A stretch of DNA of 64,000 nucleotides. Origin: Candidatus Blautia faecipullorum (lineage in GTDB: Bacteria; Bacillota; Clostridia; Lachnospirales; Lachnospiraceae). The notes under the pieces are model-generated. The model did no database searches. It worked only from the letters and a program-made list of their open reading frames with translations, and was not told where the DNA came from. The stretch covers positions 1 to 64,000 of the forward strand of contig DXEG01000001.1 in NCBI GenBank assembly GCA_019115125.1. Direction: 5' to 3'. Position 1 is the stretch's first letter; each line of letters begins with the position of its first letter. This document shows, piece after piece, positions 44,855-52,328 of the stretch. A program made the position numbers and the translations under genes.

Positions 44855-46117
44855 CTACGGAAGGAGCCGGAGGATATCCGGGAAAGGTTCCAGGCTTCTT
44901 TTGAGGATTCCGGTGATCCGGGCGATGAGTATGCCGTAATTTGTAATGGGGACATTCTGGTCCCGGCAGCAGGCAATCCGGTATTTCATTTCTCTTTCAT
45001 TGAGCATACAGCCTCCGCAGTGTACCACCAGCCTGTATCCGCTTACATCTTCCGGAAATTCCGTGCCGGAGACAAAAACAAATTCAGGAGATTTTCCGGT
45101 GTACTGACGGATCCATCCCGGGATTTTTACAGTGCCGATGTCGTCGCACTGGCGGTGGTGGGTACAGCCCTCCGCAATGAGGATCTTATCTCCGTCCTGA
45201 AGCTGGTCAAGGGCAGCGGCGCCCTGGACGGCGGTCTGAAGATCTCCTTTATATCTGGCGAACAGAATGGAAAAAGAAGTCAGAGGTATATCCCCGGGAA
45301 CATCCTGAGAAACCCGGGCGAAGGCCTGACTGTCCGTGACTACCAGACGTGGACGGACGCCTTTATCCAGAAGGTTCTCTAAAGAGTCCTTTAGTTCGGT
45401 ATCTCGAACCACCACGGAAAGTCCGCCGTGCTCCAGAATGTCCCGGATCGTCTGCTGCTGCGGCAGGATCAGCCGCCCTTTTGGAGCTGCTTTGTCAATG
45501 GGGACCACAAGGACGATCAGATCCAGAGGGGACATCAGATCCCCGATCAGCGGATATTTATGCGTATCCTCCGGCTTCAGAGACGCGATCAGCTCCTTTA
45601 GTTCGTAAATGTTTGTTTTCTGTGAGGCGCTGACCAGAATAGAGTGAGCGTCGGAGAATGGAGCGTCCTCTCTGCCGGAGAGCGCGCTGGGCACCGCAGA
45701 GGCTGCGTCTGTATCGTCTGAAAGCAGATCGCACTTGTTATAAACCACCACATAGGGGATTCCCTTTTCCTGGAAACGCCGGATCAGGGCATCTTCGGGA
45801 ACGCCCTTTCCTACAGTGCTGTCCACTACAAGCACCGCGATATCTGTTTTGTTCAGTACCTGGTAACTTTTTTTTACTCTGAGAGAGCCAAGCTCTCCTT
45901 CATCATCAATACCCGGAGTATCAATGACCATTACCGGTCCCAGCGGAAGAAGCTCCATTGTTTTATATACAGGGTCGGTGGTAGTGCCTTTCACGTCAGA
46001 GACAATGGCAAGCTCCTGACCAGTCACGGCGTTGATGATACTGGATTTTCCCGCGTTGCGCCTTCCAAAAAAGCTGATATGTACCCGTTCAGAGGCAGGT
46101 GTCTGATTCATTCCCAT
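44855..46117 (-). CDS. hydF: [FeFe]-hydrogenase H-cluster maturation GTPase
   Basis: Scaffold GTPase on which the diiron subcluster of [FeFe] hydrogenase is built. The 420-residue protein has G1 GRRNAGKSS, G3 DTPGIDDEG, and G4 NKCD, followed by the dimerisation domain. The C-terminal cluster-binding cysteines are present as CTHH and HCGGC, the HydF signature. HydE and HydG are not in the window. The gene shows that this organism makes an [FeFe] hydrogenase. The mobile element lies just downstream of its stop. Confidence 0.95.
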   Translation of the reverse strand: MGMNQTPASERVHISFFGRRNAGKSSIINAVTGQELAIVSDVKGTTTDPVYKTMELLPLGPVMVIDTPGIDDEGELGSLRVKKSYQVLNKTDIAVLVVDSTVGKGVPEDALIRRFQEKGIPYVVVYNKCDLLSDDTDAASAVPSALSGREDAPFSDAHSILVSASQKTNIYELKELIASLKPEDTHKYPLIGDLMSPLDLIVLVVPIDKAAPKGRLILPQQQTIRDILEHGGLSVVVRDTELKDSLENLLDKGVRPRLVVTDSQAFARVSQDVPGDIPLTSFSILFARYKGDLQTAVQGAAALDQLQDGDKILIAEGCTHHRQCDDIGTVKIPGWIRQYTGKSPEFVFVSGTEFPEDVSGYRLVVHCGGCMLNEREMKYRIACCRDQNVPITNYGILIARITGILKRSLEPFPDILRLLP

Positions 46118-46229
46118 AAGTATTTCCTCCTGACCGTTGAAGATTTTAGAAAAATGATTCTGTACAGAAAAGCGTTTGATTCCATGCTGACGTTTTTCTG
46201 TACGTCTGTTTCAGATATTTCTGAGTCTG

Positions 46230-46258
46230 AGTATAGCAAAAACGGCGCTTAAATTCAA
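46230..46258 (-). promoter_or_regulatory. hydF promoter
   Basis: On the minus strand TTGAAT (46258-46253) and TATACT (46235-46230) have a 17-bp spacer. Confidence 0.75.
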
Positions 46259-46289
46259 TGAACTAACGCGGCAGCGCGGAAGAAAAAAA

Positions 46290-46350
46290 GTTACTGTTCA
46301 GATCCAGCACCGTAGTCGGCTTAAAATGGGCTGGATTCTGTTACAGTTCA
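46290..46350 (+). repeat. Family A repeat, short variant (copy 3)
   Basis: Begins GTTACTGTTCAGATCCAGC and ends TTACAGTTCA, with the family core TTAAAATGGGCTGGATTC. It lacks the GCATTTTC hairpin of copies 1 and 2. It directly precedes a family B repeat. A related boundary motif, GGCTGAACTGATAC, occurs inverted at 46647-46660, so the whole 46290-46660 block may be one composite element. Confidence 0.65.
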
Positions 46351-46405
46351 GCCCGCGCCATTCGTAAAACCGCACTGCGTGCTTACTGTGGCTGACGCCA
46401 CTGTT

Positions 46406-46565
46406 TTATATTATAGGAAAGCACTCTAAATTGTTCTAAACTGTAATATACATACTTTCCTATAATATAAATGCTCCGCTGTGGATGCGACCAGATGCAT
46501 GTGGAATTATGACTGCCTGCGGCAGTCTGCATCTGGCGCGCAAAGTGTGCTCGCACACTTTGTTC
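46406..46565 (+). repeat. Dispersed repeat family B, copy 1
   Basis: A 160-bp element with a near-identical partner at 54539-54698. The first 65 bp have perfect 16-bp inverted ends (TTATATTATAGGAAAG and CTTTCCTATAATATAA), as in a miniature inverted-repeat element. The remainder folds into stems such as CAGATGC/GCATCTG, CTGCC/GGCAG and AAAGTGTG/CACACTTT. It is intergenic between hydF and the amino-acid transporter. Confidence 0.8.
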
Positions 46566-46689
46566 CTTATAAACGGGCGCTCAGCTCATACAGATGTCCG
46601 TTCACAAAAACATGCAGGCATGTTTTATGCTTCCCGACCACTGTATGGCTGAACTGATACAAATAAGTTTATATTATTCACGCAGGCTA

Positions 46690-46717
46690 TTGCAATTTGT
46701 AAAAAACATGGTACAAT
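46690..46717 (+). promoter_or_regulatory. Promoter of the amino-acid ABC transporter operon
   Basis: TTGCAA at 46690-46695 and TACAAT at 46712-46717 with a 16-bp spacer. It is followed by a leader of about 150 nt that contains small hairpins (ATACATT/AATGTAT and GCCTGC/GCGGGC). Confidence 0.75.
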
Positions 46718-46872
46718 TAGAACCATAATTTCAAGGGAGAGTTCTGTATTTGTGGGAAATATTTCAAACACAGGCGCTTCCGGACAACTGTGTTTCACAG
46801 TGAGCTTTATACATTGAAATGTATAAATATGCCTGCTTTCCATAGCGGGCCAAAAGGAGGAAAAGATTGAAA

Positions 46873-47655
46873 ATGAAAAACATGAAGAAATTTACAGCAT
46901 TAGCATTAAGCGCGGCTATGACAGCTTCCATGGCGGTATCCGTATCCGCGGCGGTAGAATCCAAGGACGATCTTCCGGGAAAGACCATCGGCGTTCAGCT
47001 TGGAACTACCGGAGATCTGGAGGCTTCCGAGTATGAGGCGGAGGGCGCTACCGTAGAGCGCTACAGCAAGGGAAGCGAAGCCGTTCAGGCGCTGAAGGCA
47101 GGACAGGTGGACTGCGTGATTATCGACTCCCAGCCTGCTCAGAAGTTTGTGGAAGCCAACGATGATCTGAAGATCCTCGACGATCCTTTTGTAGACGAGC
47201 AGTACGCGATCTGCCTGGCAAAGGACAATGAGGAGCTTCTGGAGGAGATCAACGGCGCTCTCAATGAGCTCAAAGAGGACGGCACCATCGACAGCATCAT
47301 GGATAATTACATCGGAGAGGATGTCGGCAAGACTCCCTACGAGTCTCCTGAGGATGTGGACCGCTCCAAGGGCGAGCTGGTAATGGCGACCAATGCGGAA
47401 TTCGAGCCCTATGAGTATCATGAAGGCGACGAGATCGTGGGAATCGACGCGGATATCGCTCAGGCGATCTGCGATAAGCTTGGCTACGAGCTGAAGATCG
47501 AGGATATGGAGTTTGACGCGATCCTTCCCGCTGTTCAGTCCGGCAAGGCGGATTTCGGCGCTGCAGGAATGACGGTGACAGAGGATCGTCAGGCAAGCGT
47601 AAACTTTACCGATACCTACGCAAACGCGAGCCAGGTAATCATTGTGAAGAAGTAA
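46873..47655 (+). CDS. Amino-acid ABC transporter substrate-binding protein with permuted domain order
   Basis: Extracellular solute-binding protein of 260 residues for the adjacent polar-amino-acid transporter. A signal peptide ends near SVSAA and has no lipobox cysteine, unusual for a Gram-positive binding protein. The two halves of the SBP_bac_3 fold appear in reversed order. The segment normally found second (KTIGVQLGTTGD to DGTIDSIMDNYI) comes first, and the normal N-terminal segment (ELVMATNAEFEPYEY to NASQVIIVKK) comes last. This is what a circular permutation would produce. ATG 46873 is used; TTG 46867 has better spacing from AAGGAGG and ATG 46882 is also possible. Confidence 0.9.
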   Translation: MKNMKKFTALALSAAMTASMAVSVSAAVESKDDLPGKTIGVQLGTTGDLEASEYEAEGATVERYSKGSEAVQALKAGQVDCVIIDSQPAQKFVEANDDLKILDDPFVDEQYAICLAKDNEELLEEINGALNELKEDGTIDSIMDNYIGEDVGKTPYESPEDVDRSKGELVMATNAEFEPYEYHEGDEIVGIDADIAQAICDKLGYELKIEDMEFDAILPAVQSGKADFGAAGMTVTEDRQASVNFTDTYANASQVIIVKK

Positions 47656-47700
47656 CTATCGGGATCCTATTTCCGGGAGGAGAACAACCGGAACACATAC

Positions 47701-47732
47701 AGAGCTGTTGACGATCGCCAACAGCTCTTTTG
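47701..47732 (+). terminator. Intercistronic hairpin between binding protein and permease genes
   Basis: AGAGCTGTTG (47701-47710) pairs with CAACAGCTCT (47719-47728), followed by TTTT. It probably allows partial read-through, giving more binding protein than permease. Confidence 0.7.
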
Positions 47733-47756
47733 CTGAGGAAAGCAGGGAGAAACCAA

Positions 47757-48455
47757 ATGATATTGGCAGATATTAAACAGGATTTTTATTTGAATTTTAT
47801 TAAGGAAGACCGCTATATGTGGCTGGTGGACGGATTAAAAACCACCCTCATCATCACATTATTCGCGGTGATCGTTGGGATCGTCCTGGGATTTCTTGTG
47901 GCGATCATCCGTTCTTCCCATGATAAGTCCGGACGCTTTAAGATTTTGAACGCCGTTTGCCGCGTTTATCTTACGGTGATCCGCGGTACGCCTACTATGA
48001 TCCAGCTTCTGATCATGAATTTTGTTATCTTCGGATCAGTGAGCATGAATAAAATTGTCGTAGGAGGCCTGGCGTTCGGAATCAATTCCGGCGCCTATGT
48101 GGCTGAGATCGTCCGCTCCGGGATCATGTCCATCGACCAGGGACAGACGGAGGCGGGCCGCAGCCTGGGGCTGAATTTTACCCAGACCATGCGCCTGATC
48201 ATTATGCCGCAGGCGTTCAAAAATGTTCTTCCGGCGCTGGTAAACGAGTTTATCGTGCTGATCAAGGAGACGTCTATTATCGGATATATCGGCATGATGG
48301 ATCTTACAAAGGGAGCGATGCTTATCCAGAGCCGTACATACAACGCTTTCTGGCCCCTTATGGCCGCGGCGGCGATCTATCTGGCGCTGGTAATGTTCCT
48401 GACCTTTGTTATGAATAAGCTGGAGAGGAGGCTGAGAACCAATGAGCGTAAATAA
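47757..48455 (+). CDS. Polar amino-acid ABC transporter permease
   Basis: Membrane subunit of 232 residues in the HisM/GlnP group with about five helices. It has the [10 protein letters not shown] start of the His/Glu/Gln permease family and the ATPase-contact (EAA) loop [23 protein letters not shown] 47757 is preferred because it follows GGGAG and matches the family start; an earlier in-frame ATG (47730) is in the hairpin region. It overlaps the ATPase gene by 14 bases. Confidence 0.93.
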   Translation: MILADIKQDFYLNFIKEDRYMWLVDGLKTTLIITLFAVIVGIVLGFLVAIIRSSHDKSGRFKILNAVCRVYLTVIRGTPTMIQLLIMNFVIFGSVSMNKIVVGGLAFGINSGAYVAEIVRSGIMSIDQGQTEAGRSLGLNFTQTMRLIIMPQAFKNVLPALVNEFIVLIKETSIIGYIGMMDLTKGAMLIQSRTYNAFWPLMAAAAIYLALVMFLTFVMNKLERRLRTNERK

Positions 48456-49188
48456 GGACAACGTTCTGATAGAAGTACAGGGACTTCAGAAGGCTTTTGG
48501 AAGCAATCAGGTTCTTGACGGGATTACCACAGATATCTGCCAGGGCGAGGTTGTGGTCGTCATCGGTCCTTCCGGCTCCGGAAAATCAACATTCCTTCGT
48601 TCTCTGAACCTTCTGGAGGTTCCCACGGGAGGAAGGATATTGTTCGAGGGGACGGATATCACGGATCCAAAGGTGGATATCAACCGCCACCGCCAGAAGA
48701 TCGGCATGGTTTTCCAGCAGTTTAATCTTTTTCCCCATAAGACGGTGAAGGAGAATATTATGCTCGCGCCGGTGACACTGAAGCTTATGACTAAGGAAGA
48801 AGCCTCCAGACGCGCGGATGAGCTGCTGGAGAGAGTCGGACTGCCGGAGAAGGCGGATACCTATCCGGATATGCTTTCCGGCGGACAGAAGCAGCGTATT
48901 GCCATTGCGAGAGCCCTGGCGATGAATCCCGACGTGATGCTCTTCGACGAGCCTACCTCGGCTCTTGACCCGGAAATGGTGGGGGAAGTCCTGGAGCTGA
49001 TGAAGGAGCTTGCGCAGTCAGGAATGACGATGGTTGTGGTAACTCATGAGATGGGATTTGCCCGAGAGGTGGGAACAAGAGTCCTCTTTATTGACGACGG
49101 AAAGATCCAGGAGGAGAATACTCCCGAGGAATTCTTTACCAATCCAAAGAACCAGCGTCTGAAAGATTTTCTTTCCAAGGTGTTATAA
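48442..49188 (+). CDS. Polar amino-acid ABC transporter ATPase
   Basis: ATP-binding subunit (GlnQ/HisP type) of 248 residues. Walker A is GPSGSGKST, signature [15 protein letters not shown], and Walker [14 protein letters not shown]. The H-loop is VVTHEMGFA. It completes a three-gene importer with the two genes upstream. Substrate is a polar amino acid, not identifiable further. Confidence 0.95.
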   Translation: MSVNKDNVLIEVQGLQKAFGSNQVLDGITTDICQGEVVVVIGPSGSGKSTFLRSLNLLEVPTGGRILFEGTDITDPKVDINRHRQKIGMVFQQFNLFPHKTVKENIMLAPVTLKLMTKEEASRRADELLERVGLPEKADTYPDMLSGGQKQRIAIARALAMNPDVMLFDEPTSALDPEMVGEVLELMKELAQSGMTMVVVTHEMGFAREVGTRVLFIDDGKIQEENTPEEFFTNPKNQRLKDFLSKVL

Positions 49189-49198
49189 TATGATTCAA

Positions 49199-49366
49199 GC
49201 GTCAAAAGTCATTCCACACGTTGTGCTTGCACATAAGTGGGGACATGACTTTATGACGCACCCCGACATGAGGAAGTAGTGGGGCGGGGACCCCGCGGAT
49301 TCCGAATGGCGGGTAGGATTGTGGGAGCACGAAGTGCGGAACAATCCGTGAATTAGCTTTTGACAC
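49199..49366 (+). repeat. Structured intergenic element, family C (single copy here)
   Basis: Bounded by inverted ends GCGTCAAAAG (49199-49208) and CTTTTGACAC (49357-49366). Inside are a stem between AAAAGTCAT and ATGACTTTATGAC, a GC-rich CACCCC/GGGG stem, and a perfect hairpin GGATTGT/ACAATCC (49316-49347) with an inner GCAC/GTGC. No gene is present. Confidence 0.55.
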
Positions 49367-49384
49367 CCTAATCATAATATGATA

Positions 49385-49425
49385 AGAAAAGAGCCCCGGA
49401 GCGGTTTGCCTCCGGGGCTCTTGAT
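49385..49425. terminator. Bidirectional terminator
   Basis: AAGAGCCCCGGAG (49389-49401) pairs with CTCCGGGGCTCTT (49410-49422). The minus-strand T tract (TTTTCTT) suits the CBS-domain gene, and the plus strand suits the ABC operon. Confidence 0.8.
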
Positions 49426-49490
49426 GTCTCTGGCTCTGTATGAGCGGCTGCGCGGGAAAAGTGCTGAGGTTCTCCCTGCGGCTGTATGTG

Positions 49491-49946
49491 TTACTGCTTC
49501 TCTGTCTGAAGGCGTCCTTCCAGCTCAAGCTTTTCCGCGTTGATGGCCTTCAGTTCCTTGTAGCAGTATTTGATGATCTCTTTGCGGGTGATGATGCCGA
49601 TGAAAAAGCCCTGGTCATCTATGACCGGAACGTAATTCTGATTGATGGCCCGGTCCAGGAGGTCTTCCATGTCAGCGTCCGCGTGAACGGGCTTATAGGT
49701 GGCTCTCCGGGGGATAGCCATAATGGAAATGTCCTCCATGTCCTTCACATCTATGATATTCATCCGTTTCAGCCCCCAGAGGAGATCGCCCTCGGAAATC
49801 GTGCCTGTGTAGCGGCCGTCCACGCTGAGGAGGGGAATACAGGAGAACTTCCGGTGTTCCATTTTCTCAATGGTCTGGCGCAGAGTGTCGTCTTCAAATA
49901 TATAAGCTACTTCACTTTTGGGTGTCAAAAAAAACAAAATATTCAC
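49491..49946 (-). CDS. CBS-domain pair protein
   Basis: A 151-residue protein made of two CBS motifs (about 15-65 and 80-130), with DDTLRQTIEKMEHRKFSCIP and DADMEDLLDRAINQNYVPVI as the repeated cores. CBS pairs bind adenine nucleotides and regulate other proteins. The tail (about 133-151) is Lys/Glu-rich. No other domain is attached and the partner is unknown. It has its own promoter on the minus strand. Confidence 0.9.
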   Translation of the reverse strand: MNILFFLTPKSEVAYIFEDDTLRQTIEKMEHRKFSCIPLLSVDGRYTGTISEGDLLWGLKRMNIIDVKDMEDISIMAIPRRATYKPVHADADMEDLLDRAINQNYVPVIDDQGFFIGIITRKEIIKYCYKELKAINAEKLELEGRLQTEKQ

Positions 49947-50037
49947 GTTATGTACCTCTGTCTTTCATTTCAATATGGGAAACCGGAAGAAAAATTCCGG
50001 TCCCCATCTCTGAACATATGTCTCAGATTCTATTGAT

Positions 50038-50066
50038 ATGATAGTATGAAGCCCCTCTGCTGTCAA
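50038..50066 (-). promoter_or_regulatory. Promoter of the CBS-domain gene
   Basis: On the minus strand TTGACA (50066-50061) and TATCAT (50043-50038) have a 17-bp spacer. Confidence 0.75.
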
Positions 50067-50127
50067 TAAGATCAAATATTAAATTTTTGTGAAAAATCAC
50101 CTATAAAAAGCGCGAAACATTCCTGTT

Positions 50128-51135
50128 TTACAGCAGTTTTACTCCTTTTTCTTCCGCCTGACGCAGCACCTCCTCAGGCCACAGGGAAGCGTGTACCTCA
50201 CCGATATGAGCCTTGCGCAGGAAGAACATACAGATGCGGGATTGACCGATACCGCCTCCTATAGTGTAGGGAAGCTCCCGGTTCAGGACAGCCTTCTGGA
50301 ACGGAAGCTCCCGGCGTTCGTCGCAGCCTGCTTCCCGAAGCTGGATATCCAGAGCGTCCTCATCCACGCGGATGCCCATGGAGGAAAGCTCCAGAGCAAT
50401 GTCGAGAACGGGATAATAAACAAGGATATCGCCGTTCAGCTCCCAGTCGTCGTAGTCCGGCGCGCGTCCGTCGTGGCGCTCCCCGTTGCTCAGGGTTTTG
50501 CCTACCTGCATAAGGAAGACAGCGCCCTTTTCTTTTACGATCTTGTATTCTCTCTCCTTGGGAGTGCAGTCCGGATACATATCAACCAGTTCCTGAGTGG
50601 AAACAAAAGCGATCTCTCTTGGAAGAATTTCTTCTATATAATCGTACTGAACGGCCATATATTTTTCGGTCTTGCGAAGAACGCTGTAAATGGTCCGCAC
50701 GGTGCTGACCAGAGTAGACATGTTCCGTTCTTCCTTGGAGATGATCTTTTCCCAGTCCCACTGATCCACATAAACAGAATGGATATTGTCGGTATCTTCG
50801 TCTCTGCGGATGGCGATCATGTCGGTATACAGACCTTCGCCCTGGGCAAAGCCGTATTTTTCCAGCGCGTAGCGTTTCCACTTGGCAAGGGAGTGTACGA
50901 TCTCCGCGTTTTCATTCAGTCCTTTGATATCGAAGCTGACCGGACGTTCCACGCCGTTCAGATTATCGTTGAGCCCTGAAGAAGGGGATACGAAGATGGG
51001 AGCGGACACACGCAGAAGATTCAGCTTCTGCGCCAGGGTCTGCTGAAAAAAGTCCTTGACTGTTTTGATGGCTACCTGGGTATCATGAAGGTTCAGGTCA
51101 GAACGATATCCGGCAGGAATTTTAAACTGTTCCAT
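50128..51135 (-). CDS. asnA: Aspartate-ammonia ligase
   Basis: Makes asparagine from aspartate and ammonia with ATP. The 335-residue protein has the class-II-synthetase-like AsnA signatures: LRVSAPIFVSPSSGLNDNLNG near the N-terminus, YTDMIAIRRDED, VDQWDWEK, and the C-terminal TIGGGIGQSRICMF. Length is normal. It is transcribed alone from a clear promoter. Confidence 0.96.
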   Translation of the reverse strand: MEQFKIPAGYRSDLNLHDTQVAIKTVKDFFQQTLAQKLNLLRVSAPIFVSPSSGLNDNLNGVERPVSFDIKGLNENAEIVHSLAKWKRYALEKYGFAQGEGLYTDMIAIRRDEDTDNIHSVYVDQWDWEKIISKEERNMSTLVSTVRTIYSVLRKTEKYMAVQYDYIEEILPREIAFVSTQELVDMYPDCTPKEREYKIVKEKGAVFLMQVGKTLSNGERHDGRAPDYDDWELNGDILVYYPVLDIALELSSMGIRVDEDALDIQLREAGCDERRELPFQKAVLNRELPYTIGGGIGQSRICMFFLRKAHIGEVHASLWPEEVLRQAEEKGVKLL

Positions 51136-51164
51136 AATAAGTCCTCCTCGTCATTAATAACGCT

Positions 51165-51193
51165 ATTATAGCAGGAAAAAACAGCCATTGCAA
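51165..51193 (-). promoter_or_regulatory. asnA promoter
   Basis: On the minus strand TTGCAA (51193-51188) and TATAAT (51170-51165) have a 17-bp spacer. Confidence 0.8.
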
Positions 51194-51344
51194 TTTTTAA
51201 CTTGTGCGGACAGGGATAATTTAATACAATGGTAATAGAAGAATGAGGCAGAAACCGCCGCGATTTTGGAAACTGCGGATGTAATGAAAGCAGTATCGCC
51301 GGAAGGCGGCGGCAGTACTGGGAGGAAAGGATGGAGGTATGGCT

Positions 51345-52190
51345 ATGATCGGAGAAAAATGTCCGCTGTGCGACGGCGCAGTTTCACAAGGAAGATGTAC
51401 CGTCTGCGGAATGCCCTATAAAAAAGACGAAATTCTGTATCACCTGAATGAGAACAGCAGGGATCACTACAAACATGCCACTGAGAAGGCCCGGGCGCTT
51501 ATGAGAGGAAAGGCCCCGGCGCCAGAGGGCAAGGCGGTGGGAAAGAACGCCACCAGAGAGGATATCCGCGCTTATCAGGAAAAGCTGCGCCAGGAGGCTG
51601 TGAAGCGTATGACGACTACCAAAGCTCCTGTATTTTCGGGGAAGAGCTCCGAAAAGAAGAAAAACCGGAAACAGGCGGAAGCCGCCCGTGGAGCCGAAAA
51701 GAAAAAAGGAAAAGCGAATTTTATTTTCTGGATCGTTCTGCTTCTGATCATTGTCCTGCCGTCTGCAGTCAGCTTTGTAAGGACGGAGTACGATCAGTAC
51801 ATGTACGAAAAGGAACTGGAGCGTTATATGGAAGAGCAGGATGACGGTACATACATAGAATCTGGAATTACAGATTTTGACGATCCTTATTTTTACGAAC
51901 AGACGGATGAGGACGGGCTGGGATATATCCTGATGGCCGGACATGGAGACGGAGAGGTGGGAACGGAGATTCAGCCCGGTTTATATACTCTTGTGGGCCT
52001 GGACGAGGAGGCTCCTGTCACTCTGGTTATAGAAAATTCATCTGAAGTAAGAGAGTTCAGGGTTTCTCTCAGCACAGTGATCCCGGACGTAGATCTGGAG
52101 GAGGGAGATGTCCTGAAAGTGGAGGATTTTTCGGAGGATTATGACGGAGTATACCTTTATCTCCAGGACGACTCCTCAAAAGAAGCATAA
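51345..52190 (+). CDS. Zinc-ribbon single-pass membrane protein of unknown function
   Basis: A 281-residue protein that I cannot assign to a characterised family. It has an N-terminal zinc ribbon (CPLC then CTVC), a basic Lys/Ala-rich linker, one transmembrane helix (about 124-143, IFWIVLLLIIVLPSAVSF), and an acidic extracellular domain with a beta-rich region near 205-275. The layout suggests a membrane-tethered protein whose outside domain binds something and whose inside carries a zinc module. ATG 51345 has better spacing from GGAGG than 51339. Confidence 0.8.
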   Translation: MIGEKCPLCDGAVSQGRCTVCGMPYKKDEILYHLNENSRDHYKHATEKARALMRGKAPAPEGKAVGKNATREDIRAYQEKLRQEAVKRMTTTKAPVFSGKSSEKKKNRKQAEAARGAEKKKGKANFIFWIVLLLIIVLPSAVSFVRTEYDQYMYEKELERYMEEQDDGTYIESGITDFDDPYFYEQTDEDGLGYILMAGHGDGEVGTEIQPGLYTLVGLDEEAPVTLVIENSSEVREFRVSLSTVIPDVDLEEGDVLKVEDFSEDYDGVYLYLQDDSSKEA

Positions 52191-52227
52191 AAAAGTAGAA
52201 TTTGCTCTTTTCTTTTACAGGATATTG

Positions 52228-52236
52228 TGCTATACT
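52228..52236 (+). promoter_or_regulatory. Extended -10 promoter of nrdD copy 2
   Basis: TGCTATACT is an extended -10 element; no good -35 is seen. A leader of about 90 nt follows, with a CGAAGA/TCTTCG stem. I see no NrdR box here, unlike copy 1. Confidence 0.5.
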
Positions 52237-52328
52237 CTCTCTTGCAACACCAGATATGGGAAGTGGAATTGACGAAGAGAGTGGTGTCTGCAGGGACTTC
52301 TTCGTACTGTGTAACAGGAGAAATTGGT

